A DNA stretch of 63,960 nt from contig NZ_VTHK01000018.1 in the NCBI RefSeq assembly GCF_009765355.1, positions 119,955-183,914 of the forward strand, given 5' to 3'. Shown here piece by piece: positions 16,929-24,158 of this stretch. Source of the DNA: Amycolatopsis anabasis. GTDB lineage: Bacteria; Actinomycetota; Actinomycetes; Mycobacteriales; Pseudonocardiaceae. The notes beneath the pieces are model-generated. The model saw only the letters and a program-made list of their open reading frames with translations, was not told the DNA's origin and did not search any database. Numbering within the stretch: position 1 is the first letter of the stretch; each line of letters starts with the position of its first letter. A program made the position numbers and the translations under genes.

Positions 16929-18503
16929 ATGTCGGGGAGACGAGCCTTGGGGAGGCTTCACCCGATCATGCCGGTTTCCGTTCGCGCGGCCGTCGCGGTC
17001 GCGCTGCTCGCCGCGCTGCCCGCCTTGCCGGCCGGGCTGCTCGGCGGCCTGGCCGCCCTCGAGATCGTGGCGTTCACGCACTCGATTTTCCTTGGCGCCA
17101 AACTGTTCCTGCTCACCGTGCCGCTCGGTGTGGCCCTGGTGCGCGGCCTGTTCGCGCTGGAACGCCCGGTCGACGAACCGGTCAACGGCATCCCGGTCAC
17201 CCCCGCCGCGCAACCGGAACTCTGGGCCCTGGTGACCCGGCTCGCCGGACAGGTCGGCACGCGGGCGCCGGACGAAATCCTGGTCACCGCCGAGGCGAAC
17301 GCGTCGGTGACCGAGCAGACCCGCCTGCTCGGCCTGCGGGTCCTGCGCCGCCGGATGTTCATCGGCGCGCCGCTGCTCGCCGGGTTCACCGAACCCCAGC
17401 TCGCCGCGGTGCTCGCGCACGAACTCGCCCACTACGGCAACGCCGACACCCGGCTGGCCGGACTCACCTACCGCGCCCAGCGCGCGATGGTGCGCGCGAT
17501 CGCGCACCTGGATCCCGGCCACTGGCTGCAACGCCTGGTCGGCAAGCTCTTCTTCGCCTACGCCAAGGTGTTCTTCCGGATTTCGAACGCCGTGTGCCGC
17601 CGCCAGGAACTCGCCGCCGACGAGGCCTCGGCCCGGATCGCCGGCCCCTGCGCCGCCGCGAGCGCGCTGCGCGAGGTGCCGGTGCTCGACACGGTCTGGC
17701 ACCTGTTCCTGAACAACTACGCCACCCTCGGCTGGCGAGCCGGTTACCTGCCCGCCCGGTTCTTCGACGGTTTCGCCGCGATCCTCGCCGACCCCGAGAT
17801 GCGCCCGAAACTGGCCGAGATCCGCGCCGATCCCGCCGACGACGCACCGTCGGCGTACGACTCGCATCCCCCGCTCGCCGCGCGCATCGCCGCGCTCGAG
17901 GCGTTGCCGCCCGGCCCGCCGCGGAACCTTCCCGACCGGCCCGCGCGCGAACTGCTGCGCGACGGCGAAGCGCTGCTGGACGCGGCCTTGCTGGACGGCC
18001 TGGTCGACGAGGCGCACGCGAAACACCGCGTCGGCTGGGCGGAACTCGTCCACCTCGGCTGCCGCGACCAGGCGCTGGACCCGGCCCGGGCACTCCTCGA
18101 CGCCGCCGGGGCGGCGCTGGCGGGCCCGCCGACGCTGGGCACGCTCCTCGACGCACTGGACGCCGGGCGGCTCGTCGAGCTGTCCCCGCCGGACGCCCGG
18201 CCCGCCGAGGACGCGGGACCCCGCGCCCGCCGCGCGCTCGCCCGGTTGTCCGTCCGAACCGGACTGTCCACAGTGGTCACTTTGGCGCTCGCCGACGTGG
18301 GCGCGGCGCGCTGGGAGCTGTCCTGGTCCGCACCCGCCGAACCGGTGGTCGGGGCACCGTATGCGGCCGGACTGGAAGCCGCACTGGACGCCGCCGTCGC
18401 CGAAGAACCCGACACCTCGCCGCTGCGCGCGACGCTTGCTGCCGCGGGCGTCGGCCTCGACTACCGACCCACGCGCGAACCGGTCGCGACACCGGTCCGC
18501 TGA
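16929..18503 (+). CDS. M48-family membrane zinc metalloprotease
   Basis: Protein of up to 524 residues. Two hydrophobic helices near the N-terminus are followed by the gluzincin site HELAHYG (HExxH) and the third ligand in RRQELAADEASAR. This resembles HtpX/Ste24-type proteases facing the cytoplasm. The C-terminal 200 residues are Ala-rich and not recognised. The start is uncertain: ATG 16929 lacks a clear ribosome binding site, while ATG 16968 (MPVSVRAAVAV) begins right at the membrane helix and has GGGGAGG 12 bases upstream. It is 21 bases from the next gene, so probably cotranscribed with it. Confidence 0.88.
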   Translation: MSGRRALGRLHPIMPVSVRAAVAVALLAALPALPAGLLGGLAALEIVAFTHSIFLGAKLFLLTVPLGVALVRGLFALERPVDEPVNGIPVTPAAQPELWALVTRLAGQVGTRAPDEILVTAEANASVTEQTRLLGLRVLRRRMFIGAPLLAGFTEPQLAAVLAHELAHYGNADTRLAGLTYRAQRAMVRAIAHLDPGHWLQRLVGKLFFAYAKVFFRISNAVCRRQELAADEASARIAGPCAAASALREVPVLDTVWHLFLNNYATLGWRAGYLPARFFDGFAAILADPEMRPKLAEIRADPADDAPSAYDSHPPLAARIAALEALPPGPPRNLPDRPARELLRDGEALLDAALLDGLVDEAHAKHRVGWAELVHLGCRDQALDPARALLDAAGAALAGPPTLGTLLDALDAGRLVELSPPDARPAEDAGPRARRALARLSVRTGLSTVVTLALADVGAARWELSWSAPAEPVVGAPYAAGLEAALDAAVAEEPDTSPLRATLAAAGVGLDYRPTREPVATPVR

Positions 18504-18524
18504 ACGAAATCGGAGCCCCGTTCC

Positions 18525-19616
18525 ATGGTCCTGTCCCTGCTGTTCAAACCCCGCGACCTCAAGGCCGTGCTGACCCTGATGCGCGCAGCCAAGCGCCGCG
18601 GGATCAGCGTGGAGGAACTCGGGGACGTCCTCACCCCGGCGGAGATGGCCGCGCTGGTGCTGCCGCCGAGCGGGGCCGAGAAGTTCGGCCTGGTGCCCGA
18701 CGCCGAGGTCAGCGCGGATCCGTTCCTCGACGATCCCGCGCTGGACGCCGCGCGGGCCGGAGCCCGCGCCGGGGACTGGACGGCCGCGGCGCGGCTGCTC
18801 GCGGGCACCGGAACCGAATGGGACCGGCGGGCCCGGATCGTCGGCGAACTCGCCTCGGTCGCGGCCGACGACGACGGCTGGCTGCGGGCCTGGCGCGCGG
18901 CGCGGCCGGACGATCCGCACGCGGCGGTGGTGCACGCGGAATCGCTGGTGCGGCTGGCCTGGCAGATCCGCGGCGGCCAGACCGCCGACCGCACGACCGC
19001 GGCCCAGTTCAGCGGTTTCCACAGCGTGCTGGTCGAAGCGGAGAAGGCGGCCCGGCACGCCGTCGACCTGCTGCCCGCCGATCCGACCCCGTGGCTCAGC
19101 CTGGTGACCATGGCCCGCGGCCTGCAGCTCGGCCACGACCGGTTCGCCACGATCTGGCGGGGCCTGCTCGAACGCGCGCCGCACCACCGGCAGGGCCACG
19201 GCCAGGCGCTGCAGTACTGGTGCGCGAAGTGGGCGGGCTCGGCCGAGCGGATGTTCGCGTTCGCCGAGGAGGCCGCGGCCAAGTCCCCGGCCCTGCTGGG
19301 CCTGCCGCTGCAGGCCGCGCTCGAGCACCAGGGCGAGGACCGCGGCATCTGGAAGTCGGCAGGCACCCGGCGGGCGCTCGACGCGCTGCTGGAACGGCTC
19401 GCCGGGGAAGGCGCCGACGACGTGGCGCTGCGCTCGGACCGCGGCTTCGCCGCCTACGCCCTGGTCGAGAACAAGCGGTACCCCGAGGCCGTCGAGCAGT
19501 TCCGGATGCTCGGCGCCCGGGCCGACGCCGGACCGTGGTCGAGCTTCGAAGAACCCCGCCTGGTGTTCCTCACCACCCGGGCCACCGCCTGCCGCAAAGC
19601 CCGCCGCCGCTCGTGA
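18525..19616 (+). CDS. Conserved-looking helical protein of unknown function, partner of M48 protease
   Basis: Protein of 363 residues without signal peptide or membrane helix. The sequence is Ala/Leu/Arg-rich and helical. Its segments (DWTAAARLLAGTGTEWDRRARIVGEL, AEKAARHAVDLLPADPTPWLSLV, NKRYPEAVEQFRML) look like tetratricopeptide-type helix pairs, but I cannot assign a named family. It follows the M48 gene by 21 bases and is closed by a hairpin, so the two form a likely operon. It could be a substrate adaptor or a general scaffold; this is speculation. Confidence 0.75.
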   Translation: MVLSLLFKPRDLKAVLTLMRAAKRRGISVEELGDVLTPAEMAALVLPPSGAEKFGLVPDAEVSADPFLDDPALDAARAGARAGDWTAAARLLAGTGTEWDRRARIVGELASVAADDDGWLRAWRAARPDDPHAAVVHAESLVRLAWQIRGGQTADRTTAAQFSGFHSVLVEAEKAARHAVDLLPADPTPWLSLVTMARGLQLGHDRFATIWRGLLERAPHHRQGHGQALQYWCAKWAGSAERMFAFAEEAAAKSPALLGLPLQAALEHQGEDRGIWKSAGTRRALDALLERLAGEGADDVALRSDRGFAAYALVENKRYPEAVEQFRMLGARADAGPWSSFEEPRLVFLTTRATACRKARRRS

Positions 19617-19625
19617 ACGTGCTGG

Positions 19626-19653
19626 GCCCCGAAAGTGCCGCCACTTTCGGGGC
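19626..19653. terminator. Bidirectional terminator, family D palindrome
   Basis: Perfect 12-base arms (19626-19637 and 19642-19653, core CCCCGAAAGTG) with a CCGC loop, between convergent genes. Related CCCGAAAG...CTTTCGGG sequences occur near 22782 and at 39665-39688. Confidence 0.85.
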
Positions 19654-19662
19654 TCAGGCGGC

Positions 19663-20730
19663 CTAGGCGAACTCGGGAGCCAGCTGCTCGGCGACCTCGT
19701 AGGTGTTGAGCGCGGCGCCCTTGCGGAGATTGTCGCCGCAGACGAAGAAGTCCAGGGTGTTCGGGAAGTCCAGCGCCTGGCGCACCCGGCCCACATACGT
19801 CGGGTCGCCGCCGACGACATCGGCGGGCGTCGGGAACTTCCCGTTCTCCGGGTCGTCGACCAGCACGATCGACGGCTGCGCGGTGAACACCTTGTGCGCC
19901 GCCTCCACCGTCACCTCGCGCGCGAACGTCGCGTGCACGGCGAGCGAATGCGTGGTCACCACCGGCACCCGCACGCAGGTCGCCGAGACCTTCAGCCCCG
20001 GGATGCCGAGGATCTTGCGGGATTCGTTGCGCACCTTGAGTTCTTCGGAGAACCAGCCGTCGCCCTTGTACGAGCCCGCGGACGGCACCACGTTGAACGC
20101 CAGCGGCGTACCGGCGAACGGACTGTCCGAAAGGGACAGACCGGCGGCCTCGAGCGCTTCGCGGACGTCCCCGGCGCGCGCGCCGAGCCCCTTGCCCGCG
20201 GTCGCGTCCAGCTCCGCGTAGAGGCGGTCGATGCCGCCCTGACCGGCGCCGGAAGCCGCCTGGTAGGAGGCGACCACCAGCTCGGTCAGCTCGAACTCGC
20301 GGTGCAGCGCGCCCAGCGCCGCCATCATCGACAGCGTGGTGCAGTTCGGGTTCGCGATGATCCCCTTCGGACGGTCGGCGACGGAGTCCGCGTTGACCTC
20401 GGGCACCACCAGCGGCACCTGGTCGTCCATCCGGAACGCGCCGGAGTTGTCCACCGCCACCGCGCCGCGCGCGGCGGCGATCGGCGCCCATTCGGCGGAG
20501 ATCTCGTCCGGGACGTCGAACATCGCCACGTCCACCCCGTCGAACGCCTCCGGCGACAGCGCGACGACGGTCAGCTCCTCACCCCGCACGGTGATCTTCT
20601 TCCCGGCCGAACGCGGCGACGCGATGAGCCGGATCTCGCCCCACGGCACGGTTTCCCGGCCGTTGATGATGTCGATCATGACGGTGCCGACCGCGCCGGT
20701 CGCGCCGACCAGAGCCAGTGTTGGTGCCAT
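19663..20730 (-). CDS. asd: Aspartate-semialdehyde dehydrogenase
   Basis: NADPH-dependent reduction of aspartyl phosphate to aspartate semialdehyde, the second step to Lys, Met, Thr and diaminopimelate. It has 355 residues. The N-terminal Rossmann loop is GATGAVG. The catalytic Cys is C130 in IIANPNCTTLSMM, and the acid/base His is in TTHSLAVHATF. The ATG at 20730 shares one base with the lysC stop (TGATG), so the pair is translationally coupled. This is the usual actinobacterial lysC-asd operon. Confidence 0.97.
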   Translation of the reverse strand: MAPTLALVGATGAVGTVMIDIINGRETVPWGEIRLIASPRSAGKKITVRGEELTVVALSPEAFDGVDVAMFDVPDEISAEWAPIAAARGAVAVDNSGAFRMDDQVPLVVPEVNADSVADRPKGIIANPNCTTLSMMAALGALHREFELTELVVASYQAASGAGQGGIDRLYAELDATAGKGLGARAGDVREALEAAGLSLSDSPFAGTPLAFNVVPSAGSYKGDGWFSEELKVRNESRKILGIPGLKVSATCVRVPVVTTHSLAVHATFAREVTVEAAHKVFTAQPSIVLVDDPENGKFPTPADVVGGDPTYVGRVRQALDFPNTLDFFVCGDNLRKGAALNTYEVAEQLAPEFA

Positions 20731-21248
20731 CAGCGACCACTCCCCGCGTAGACGACGGCCTCTTCATCGCCGCCGAGTTCGAATGCCTCGTGGATCGCGC
20801 GCACCGCGTCGTCCAGCTGCGCGTCCCGGATCAGGACCGAGATCCGGATCTCCGAGGTGTTGATGATCTCGATGTTCACGCCCGACTGGGCGAGCGCCTC
20901 GCAGAACGTGGCGGTGACCCCGGGGTGCGACCGCATTCCCGCGCCCACCAGGGAGACCTTGCCCACGTGGTCGTCGTAGAGGACGGAGGTGAACCCGATG
21001 TCGTCCTTGATCTTCTCCAGTTCCTCCACCGCCTTCGGCCCGTTGGCCTTGGACAGCGTGAACGTGATGTCGGTGCGCCCGGACTCGGTGCTGGAGATGT
21101 TCTGCAGCACCATGTCGATGTCGATCTCGGCGTCCGCGACCACGCGGAAGATCCGGGCCGCGGCGCCGGCGTGGTCCGGCACCCCGGTCACCGTGATCTT
21201 GGCTTCGGATCGGTCGTGCGCCACACCGGTGATCAGCGCTTGTTCCAC
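20730..21248 (-). CDS. lysC: Probable aspartate kinase beta subunit from internal start
   Basis: In frame within lysC, GTG at 21248 (codon 250) is preceded by GAGGAG seven bases upstream and would give a 172-residue protein holding both ACT domains. Corynebacterium glutamicum LysC is made as an alpha2beta2 enzyme from the same nested arrangement, with a beta subunit of about this size, beginning at the equivalent place. The position and ribosome binding site are seen here; production of the beta subunit is inferred. Confidence 0.7.
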   Translation of the reverse strand: MEQALITGVAHDRSEAKITVTGVPDHAGAAARIFRVVADAEIDIDMVLQNISSTESGRTDITFTLSKANGPKAVEELEKIKDDIGFTSVLYDDHVGKVSLVGAGMRSHPGVTATFCEALAQSGVNIEIINTSEIRISVLIRDAQLDDAVRAIHEAFELGGDEEAVVYAGSGR

Positions 21249-21995
21249 GGGGATCTCCTCAATCGAGCCGGCGACGGTGGTGCCCGGCTTGTCGCTGTAG
21301 GACGAACGGACGCGAATCGGTACGCCATAACGGCGCGCGTACTCGACCGAACGCAGGTGCAGGATCTTCGACCCGCTCGCGGCCAGCTCCAGCATCTCCT
21401 CGTACGGGATCGTGTCCAGCTTGCGCGCGTTGGAGACGATCCGGGGATCGGCGGTGTACACACCGTCCACATCGGAATAGATCTCGCACACGTCGGCGTT
21501 CAGCGCGGCGGCCAGCGCCACCGCGGTGGTGTCCGAACCACCGCGGCCGAGCGTGGTGATGTCCTTGGTGTCCTGCGCGACGCCCTGGAAACCGGCCACC
21601 AGCGCCACATACCCCTGTTCCAGCGCCTCGGTGACCCGGCTCGGCGTGACGTCGATGATCCGCGCGTTGCCGTGCACCGAGGTCGTCACCACCCCGGCCT
21701 GCGAACCGGTGAACGACCACGCTTCGGCGCCGAGCGACGAGATCGCCATCGCGACCAGCGCGTTGGAGATGCGCTCACCCGCGGTGAGCAGCATGTCCAT
21801 TTCCCGCTCGGGCGGCACCGGATTCACCTGTTCGGCGAGATCCAGCAATTCGTCGGTGGTATCACCCATCGCGGAGCAGACCACCACGACATCGTTGCCG
21901 GCCTTCTTCGTCGCGACGATCCGTTCGGCCACGCGCTTGATCCGGTCAGCGCTCTCCAACGACGAACCGCCGTACTTCTGGACTACGAGCGCCAC
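20730..21995 (-). CDS. lysC: Aspartate kinase (alpha subunit)
   Basis: Phosphorylates aspartate as the entry step of the aspartate family. It has 421 residues, the length of actinobacterial LysC. The kinase domain begins VVQKYGGSSLESADRI and contains GRGGSDTTAVALAAALNADVCEIYSDVDGVYTADPR. Two ACT domains occupy about 265-421 (SEAKITVTGVPDHAGAAARIF; VSLVGAGMRSHPGVTATF) and should bind Lys/Thr for feedback. It starts at GTG with AGGAGG 12 bases upstream. An internal start at 21248 would yield a separate beta subunit. It is coupled to asd. Confidence 0.97.
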   Translation of the reverse strand: MALVVQKYGGSSLESADRIKRVAERIVATKKAGNDVVVVCSAMGDTTDELLDLAEQVNPVPPEREMDMLLTAGERISNALVAMAISSLGAEAWSFTGSQAGVVTTSVHGNARIIDVTPSRVTEALEQGYVALVAGFQGVAQDTKDITTLGRGGSDTTAVALAAALNADVCEIYSDVDGVYTADPRIVSNARKLDTIPYEEMLELAASGSKILHLRSVEYARRYGVPIRVRSSYSDKPGTTVAGSIEEIPVEQALITGVAHDRSEAKITVTGVPDHAGAAARIFRVVADAEIDIDMVLQNISSTESGRTDITFTLSKANGPKAVEELEKIKDDIGFTSVLYDDHVGKVSLVGAGMRSHPGVTATFCEALAQSGVNIEIINTSEIRISVLIRDAQLDDAVRAIHEAFELGGDEEAVVYAGSGR

Positions 21996-22156
21996 TTCGC
22001 CCGAACCTCCTAGCCGGAACGAGGTCGGCCCTCGCGAGTCCGAGAGCCCCCGCGTCCCACTTTTGCGGTGAAGCCTACCGGGGGCGCGTCAAACGGCCAC
22101 CCCTTTGTGTGGTCCCGACCACTTCCGGCGTAATCGTTGCCTGGCATTATGCGGCG

Positions 22157-22759
22157 ATGGCCGAGTTACCACGCAAGCCCGCCGAGACCAGCGTCCCGGT
22201 GGAAAACACCATCGCCGAACGCTGGAGCCCGCGAGCATTCGACGAGGGCGCGGCGGTGAGTGACCGCACAGTGCGCGCGTTGCTGGAAGCCGCCCGCTGG
22301 GCGCCGTCGTTCGGCAACACGCAACCCGCCCGCTACCTCGTGGGCCGCCGCGGCGACGGCACGTTCGAACGCATCCTGGGCACGCTCAACCCGGGCAACC
22401 AGGCCTGGGCGCACCGGGCCGCGGTGCTGCTGATCGGCGTAATGGTGACCCGCAACGAGAAGGGGGAAATCCCCTATGCGGAGTACGGACTCGGCCTGGC
22501 GAGCCAGAACCTGGTGCTGCAGGCGGTGGCCGAAGGCCTGGCCGCGCACCAGATGGCCGGGTTCAGCGCGGACGCCGTGCGCGCCGAATTCGCCCTGCCG
22601 GACGATGCGGTGCCGAAGGTCGCGATCGCCGTCGGCGCGCAGGCCCCGGCGGAGGTTCTGGGCGACGAACGCGGTGTCGCCCGCGAACTCGCGCCCCGTT
22701 CCCGGCTGCCGCTCGCCGATTTCGCGTTCACCGATTCGTGGACCAATCCCGCCTTCTGA
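22157..22759 (+). CDS. Nitroreductase family protein
   Basis: FMN-dependent oxidoreductase of 200 residues. FMN-contact motifs of the family are visible: IAERWSPRAFD near the N-terminus, ARWAPSFGNTQPARYLV at about 50-66, and the C-terminal turn KVAIAVGAQAPAEVLG. It probably reduces nitro or enone compounds with NAD(P)H. ATG 22157 is chosen because the upstream extension is unlike the family. It is a single gene divergent from lysC-asd. A family D-like palindrome follows it. Confidence 0.9.
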   Translation: MAELPRKPAETSVPVENTIAERWSPRAFDEGAAVSDRTVRALLEAARWAPSFGNTQPARYLVGRRGDGTFERILGTLNPGNQAWAHRAAVLLIGVMVTRNEKGEIPYAEYGLGLASQNLVLQAVAEGLAAHQMAGFSADAVRAEFALPDDAVPKVAIAVGAQAPAEVLGDERGVARELAPRSRLPLADFAFTDSWTNPAF

Positions 22760-22781
22760 CCCGGACTTCCGGAATTGCCCA

Positions 22782-22804
22782 GCCCGAAAGTGGCAGCACT
22801 TTCT
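22782..22804. repeat. Family D palindrome, degenerate copy
   Basis: GCCCGAAAGTGGCAGCACTTTC: arms GAAAGTG and CACTTTC, 23 bases after the nitroreductase stop. Possible weak terminator. Confidence 0.6.
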
Positions 22805-22923
22805 GCGCCGAATGCCGTACCCGGCGGGCAATTCGCCGCCGAAAGTCCTGCGCGAGGCTAAAGACTTTCGTCATCGAGTCGCGTGGTCCCGATTGGCGCG
22901 AGATCGAAATTCGAGTCGCCCGC

Positions 22924-23427
22924 TCAGCGGGCGAGGGCCTCAGTGGTCTGGTCGGAGAGCCAGCGTTCGATGTCGGAGCCGTCGGCCGGGACGAACGTGC
23001 GCTGCCTGCTCCCGTCGGGCCGCACGGTCGTGGTCACCATGAACCGGCCCTCGGCGGTGTCGAAGAACTGCACCCCGCCGCGATCGGTGAGCTGGCCGTC
23101 CTGCCCGCGCACCGACAGCTCGAAGCTGCCGAACCGCTCGATCGGCCAGGACAGGAACTCGCGCATCGGGTCCACCACGTCGTCGGCCATCGGCCGGGCC
23201 TCGCACGGCACCGGCCCGAGCTCCGGCAGCTCGGCGAGCACGCGGCCGATCAGCGACTCGGCCGCGCACACCTCGAACACGACCCGCTCGCCCGCCTCCC
23301 CGGCGAGCACCCCGAGGCCGCCCGCGGCCATCGCGCGGTACCGCAGGTCGCCCTGGCCGGTGGTGTGACTGGACCGGCCGACGATCAGCACCTCGGGCCG
23401 CGCCCACACGCGTAACGCACTCTGCAC
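22924..23427 (-). CDS. Small protein resembling the C-terminal half of EspG-type ESX proteins
   Basis: About 167 residues from GTG 23427 (TTG 23436 is possible). The pattern ALRVWARPEVLIVGR, then AAGGLGVLAGEAGERVVFEV, then a late GVQFFDTAEGRFMVTTTV and APADGSDIERWLSDQ-like end resembles the latter part of EspG/ESX-secretion-associated proteins of Pseudonocardiaceae, but it is about 90 residues short at the N-terminus. No ESX substrate or membrane component is in the window. The upstream gene stops 30 bases before this start, so no missing part lies directly upstream. Assignment is tentative. Confidence 0.45.
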   Translation of the reverse strand: MQSALRVWARPEVLIVGRSSHTTGQGDLRYRAMAAGGLGVLAGEAGERVVFEVCAAESLIGRVLAELPELGPVPCEARPMADDVVDPMREFLSWPIERFGSFELSVRGQDGQLTDRGGVQFFDTAEGRFMVTTTVRPDGSRQRTFVPADGSDIERWLSDQTTEALAR

Positions 23428-23457
23428 CCTGAGCAACCTAGTGGACGCGGAGATCCG

Positions 23458-23907
23458 CTAGGAGGTCGCGCCGCCGACCCGGCGGATGATGCGCGCCAGG
23501 ATGGCCGACACGATGAGCCAGAACAGCGCGGCGATGCCGTAGTTCACCAGCACCCGGAGCTTGACGTCGTCCGGGGTGAACAGGTCCTTGAACCCGATCG
23601 ACAGCCCGTCCGCCCAGCTGGAGATCCAGGACACGATCCCGTTCTCGGTGTTCGCCTCGCCGATCACGAAGATCACGTGCAGCACGAGGATGGCGGCGAA
23701 GATCAGGCCGACCCAGCGGACCAGCGAGGCCAGGAAGACGGCCACCTTGCCGGCGAACGCCCGCCAGTCCACGGCCGCGGCGCGCCTGCTGGTGCGGGGC
23801 GGCTCCCGATCTTCCTCGGGACTCTTCGACGAGGACGTGACCGGCGGGAGCGCCTGCGTGGCGTCATCCCGGTTTTTCTTGTCAGTTCTCTCGGCGTGTT
23901 CGCCCAT
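23458..23907 (-). CDS. Small membrane protein, function unknown
   Basis: Protein of 149 residues. The first 45 are polar and charged (MGEHAERTDKKNRDDATQ...), likely disordered and cytoplasmic. Two membrane helices follow at about 52-80 (VAVFLASLVRWVGLIFAAILVLHVIFVI) and 121-140 (YGIAALFWLIVSAILARII), separated by an acidic extracytoplasmic stretch. It is conserved-looking but I know no function. It lies 30 bases upstream of the EspG-like gene on the same strand and divergent from leuA. Confidence 0.75.
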   Translation of the reverse strand: MGEHAERTDKKNRDDATQALPPVTSSSKSPEEDREPPRTSRRAAAVDWRAFAGKVAVFLASLVRWVGLIFAAILVLHVIFVIGEANTENGIVSWISSWADGLSIGFKDLFTPDDVKLRVLVNYGIAALFWLIVSAILARIIRRVGGATS

Positions 23908-24035
23908 GCCGGGCAGTCTGGCACGTCTTGCACCCGAATGCTACGGGCGAGTAACCCGGGAGGACCAGCGCACGTAACAGTTCGATCGCGACGCTGGGTT
24001 TCCCATCGCGGGGATGCGTGGTTAAAGTGGGTGAC

Positions 24036-24077
24036 GTGGCACGCGCTCTCCTGCTTCGCTGCCGCGACGGGGCCTGA
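24036..24077 (+). CDS. leuL: leuA leader peptide
   Basis: A 13-codon frame, MARALLLRCRDGA, starting with GTG. It contains three consecutive leucine codons that differ from one another (CTC CTG CTT) at 24048-24056. It ends on the left arm of the hairpin at 24064-24095, 81 bases before leuA. This is the arrangement of leucine attenuation leaders described upstream of actinobacterial leuA: ribosome stalling at the Leu codons when leucine is scarce should prevent terminator formation. Too short for routine gene finders. Confidence 0.8.
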   Translation: MARALLLRCRDGA

Positions 24078-24095
24078 TCGGACCGGCCCCCCGTC
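24064..24095 (+). terminator. Leucine attenuator hairpin
   Basis: Arms GCGACGGGGCC (24064-24074) and GGCCCCCCGTCGC (24083-24095) with two unpaired bases on the right side. The left arm overlaps the last codons of the leader peptide, so a ribosome reaching the leader stop influences folding. There is no long T-run, as usual for this phylum. Confidence 0.7.
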
Positions 24096-24158
24096 GCGGG
24101 GCTTCGTGATGCCGCCGGTCGACAGCCGACCCTTTCCCTGGCAGGAGACCTTCCCAGC

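Noticed and set aside
16914..19820. Very long minus-strand frame of over 900 codons opposite the M48 and helical-protein genes
   Set aside because: Composition is Arg/Gly/Pro/Gln-rich as expected for antisense of GC-rich genes; the plus-strand genes have clear motifs and starts.
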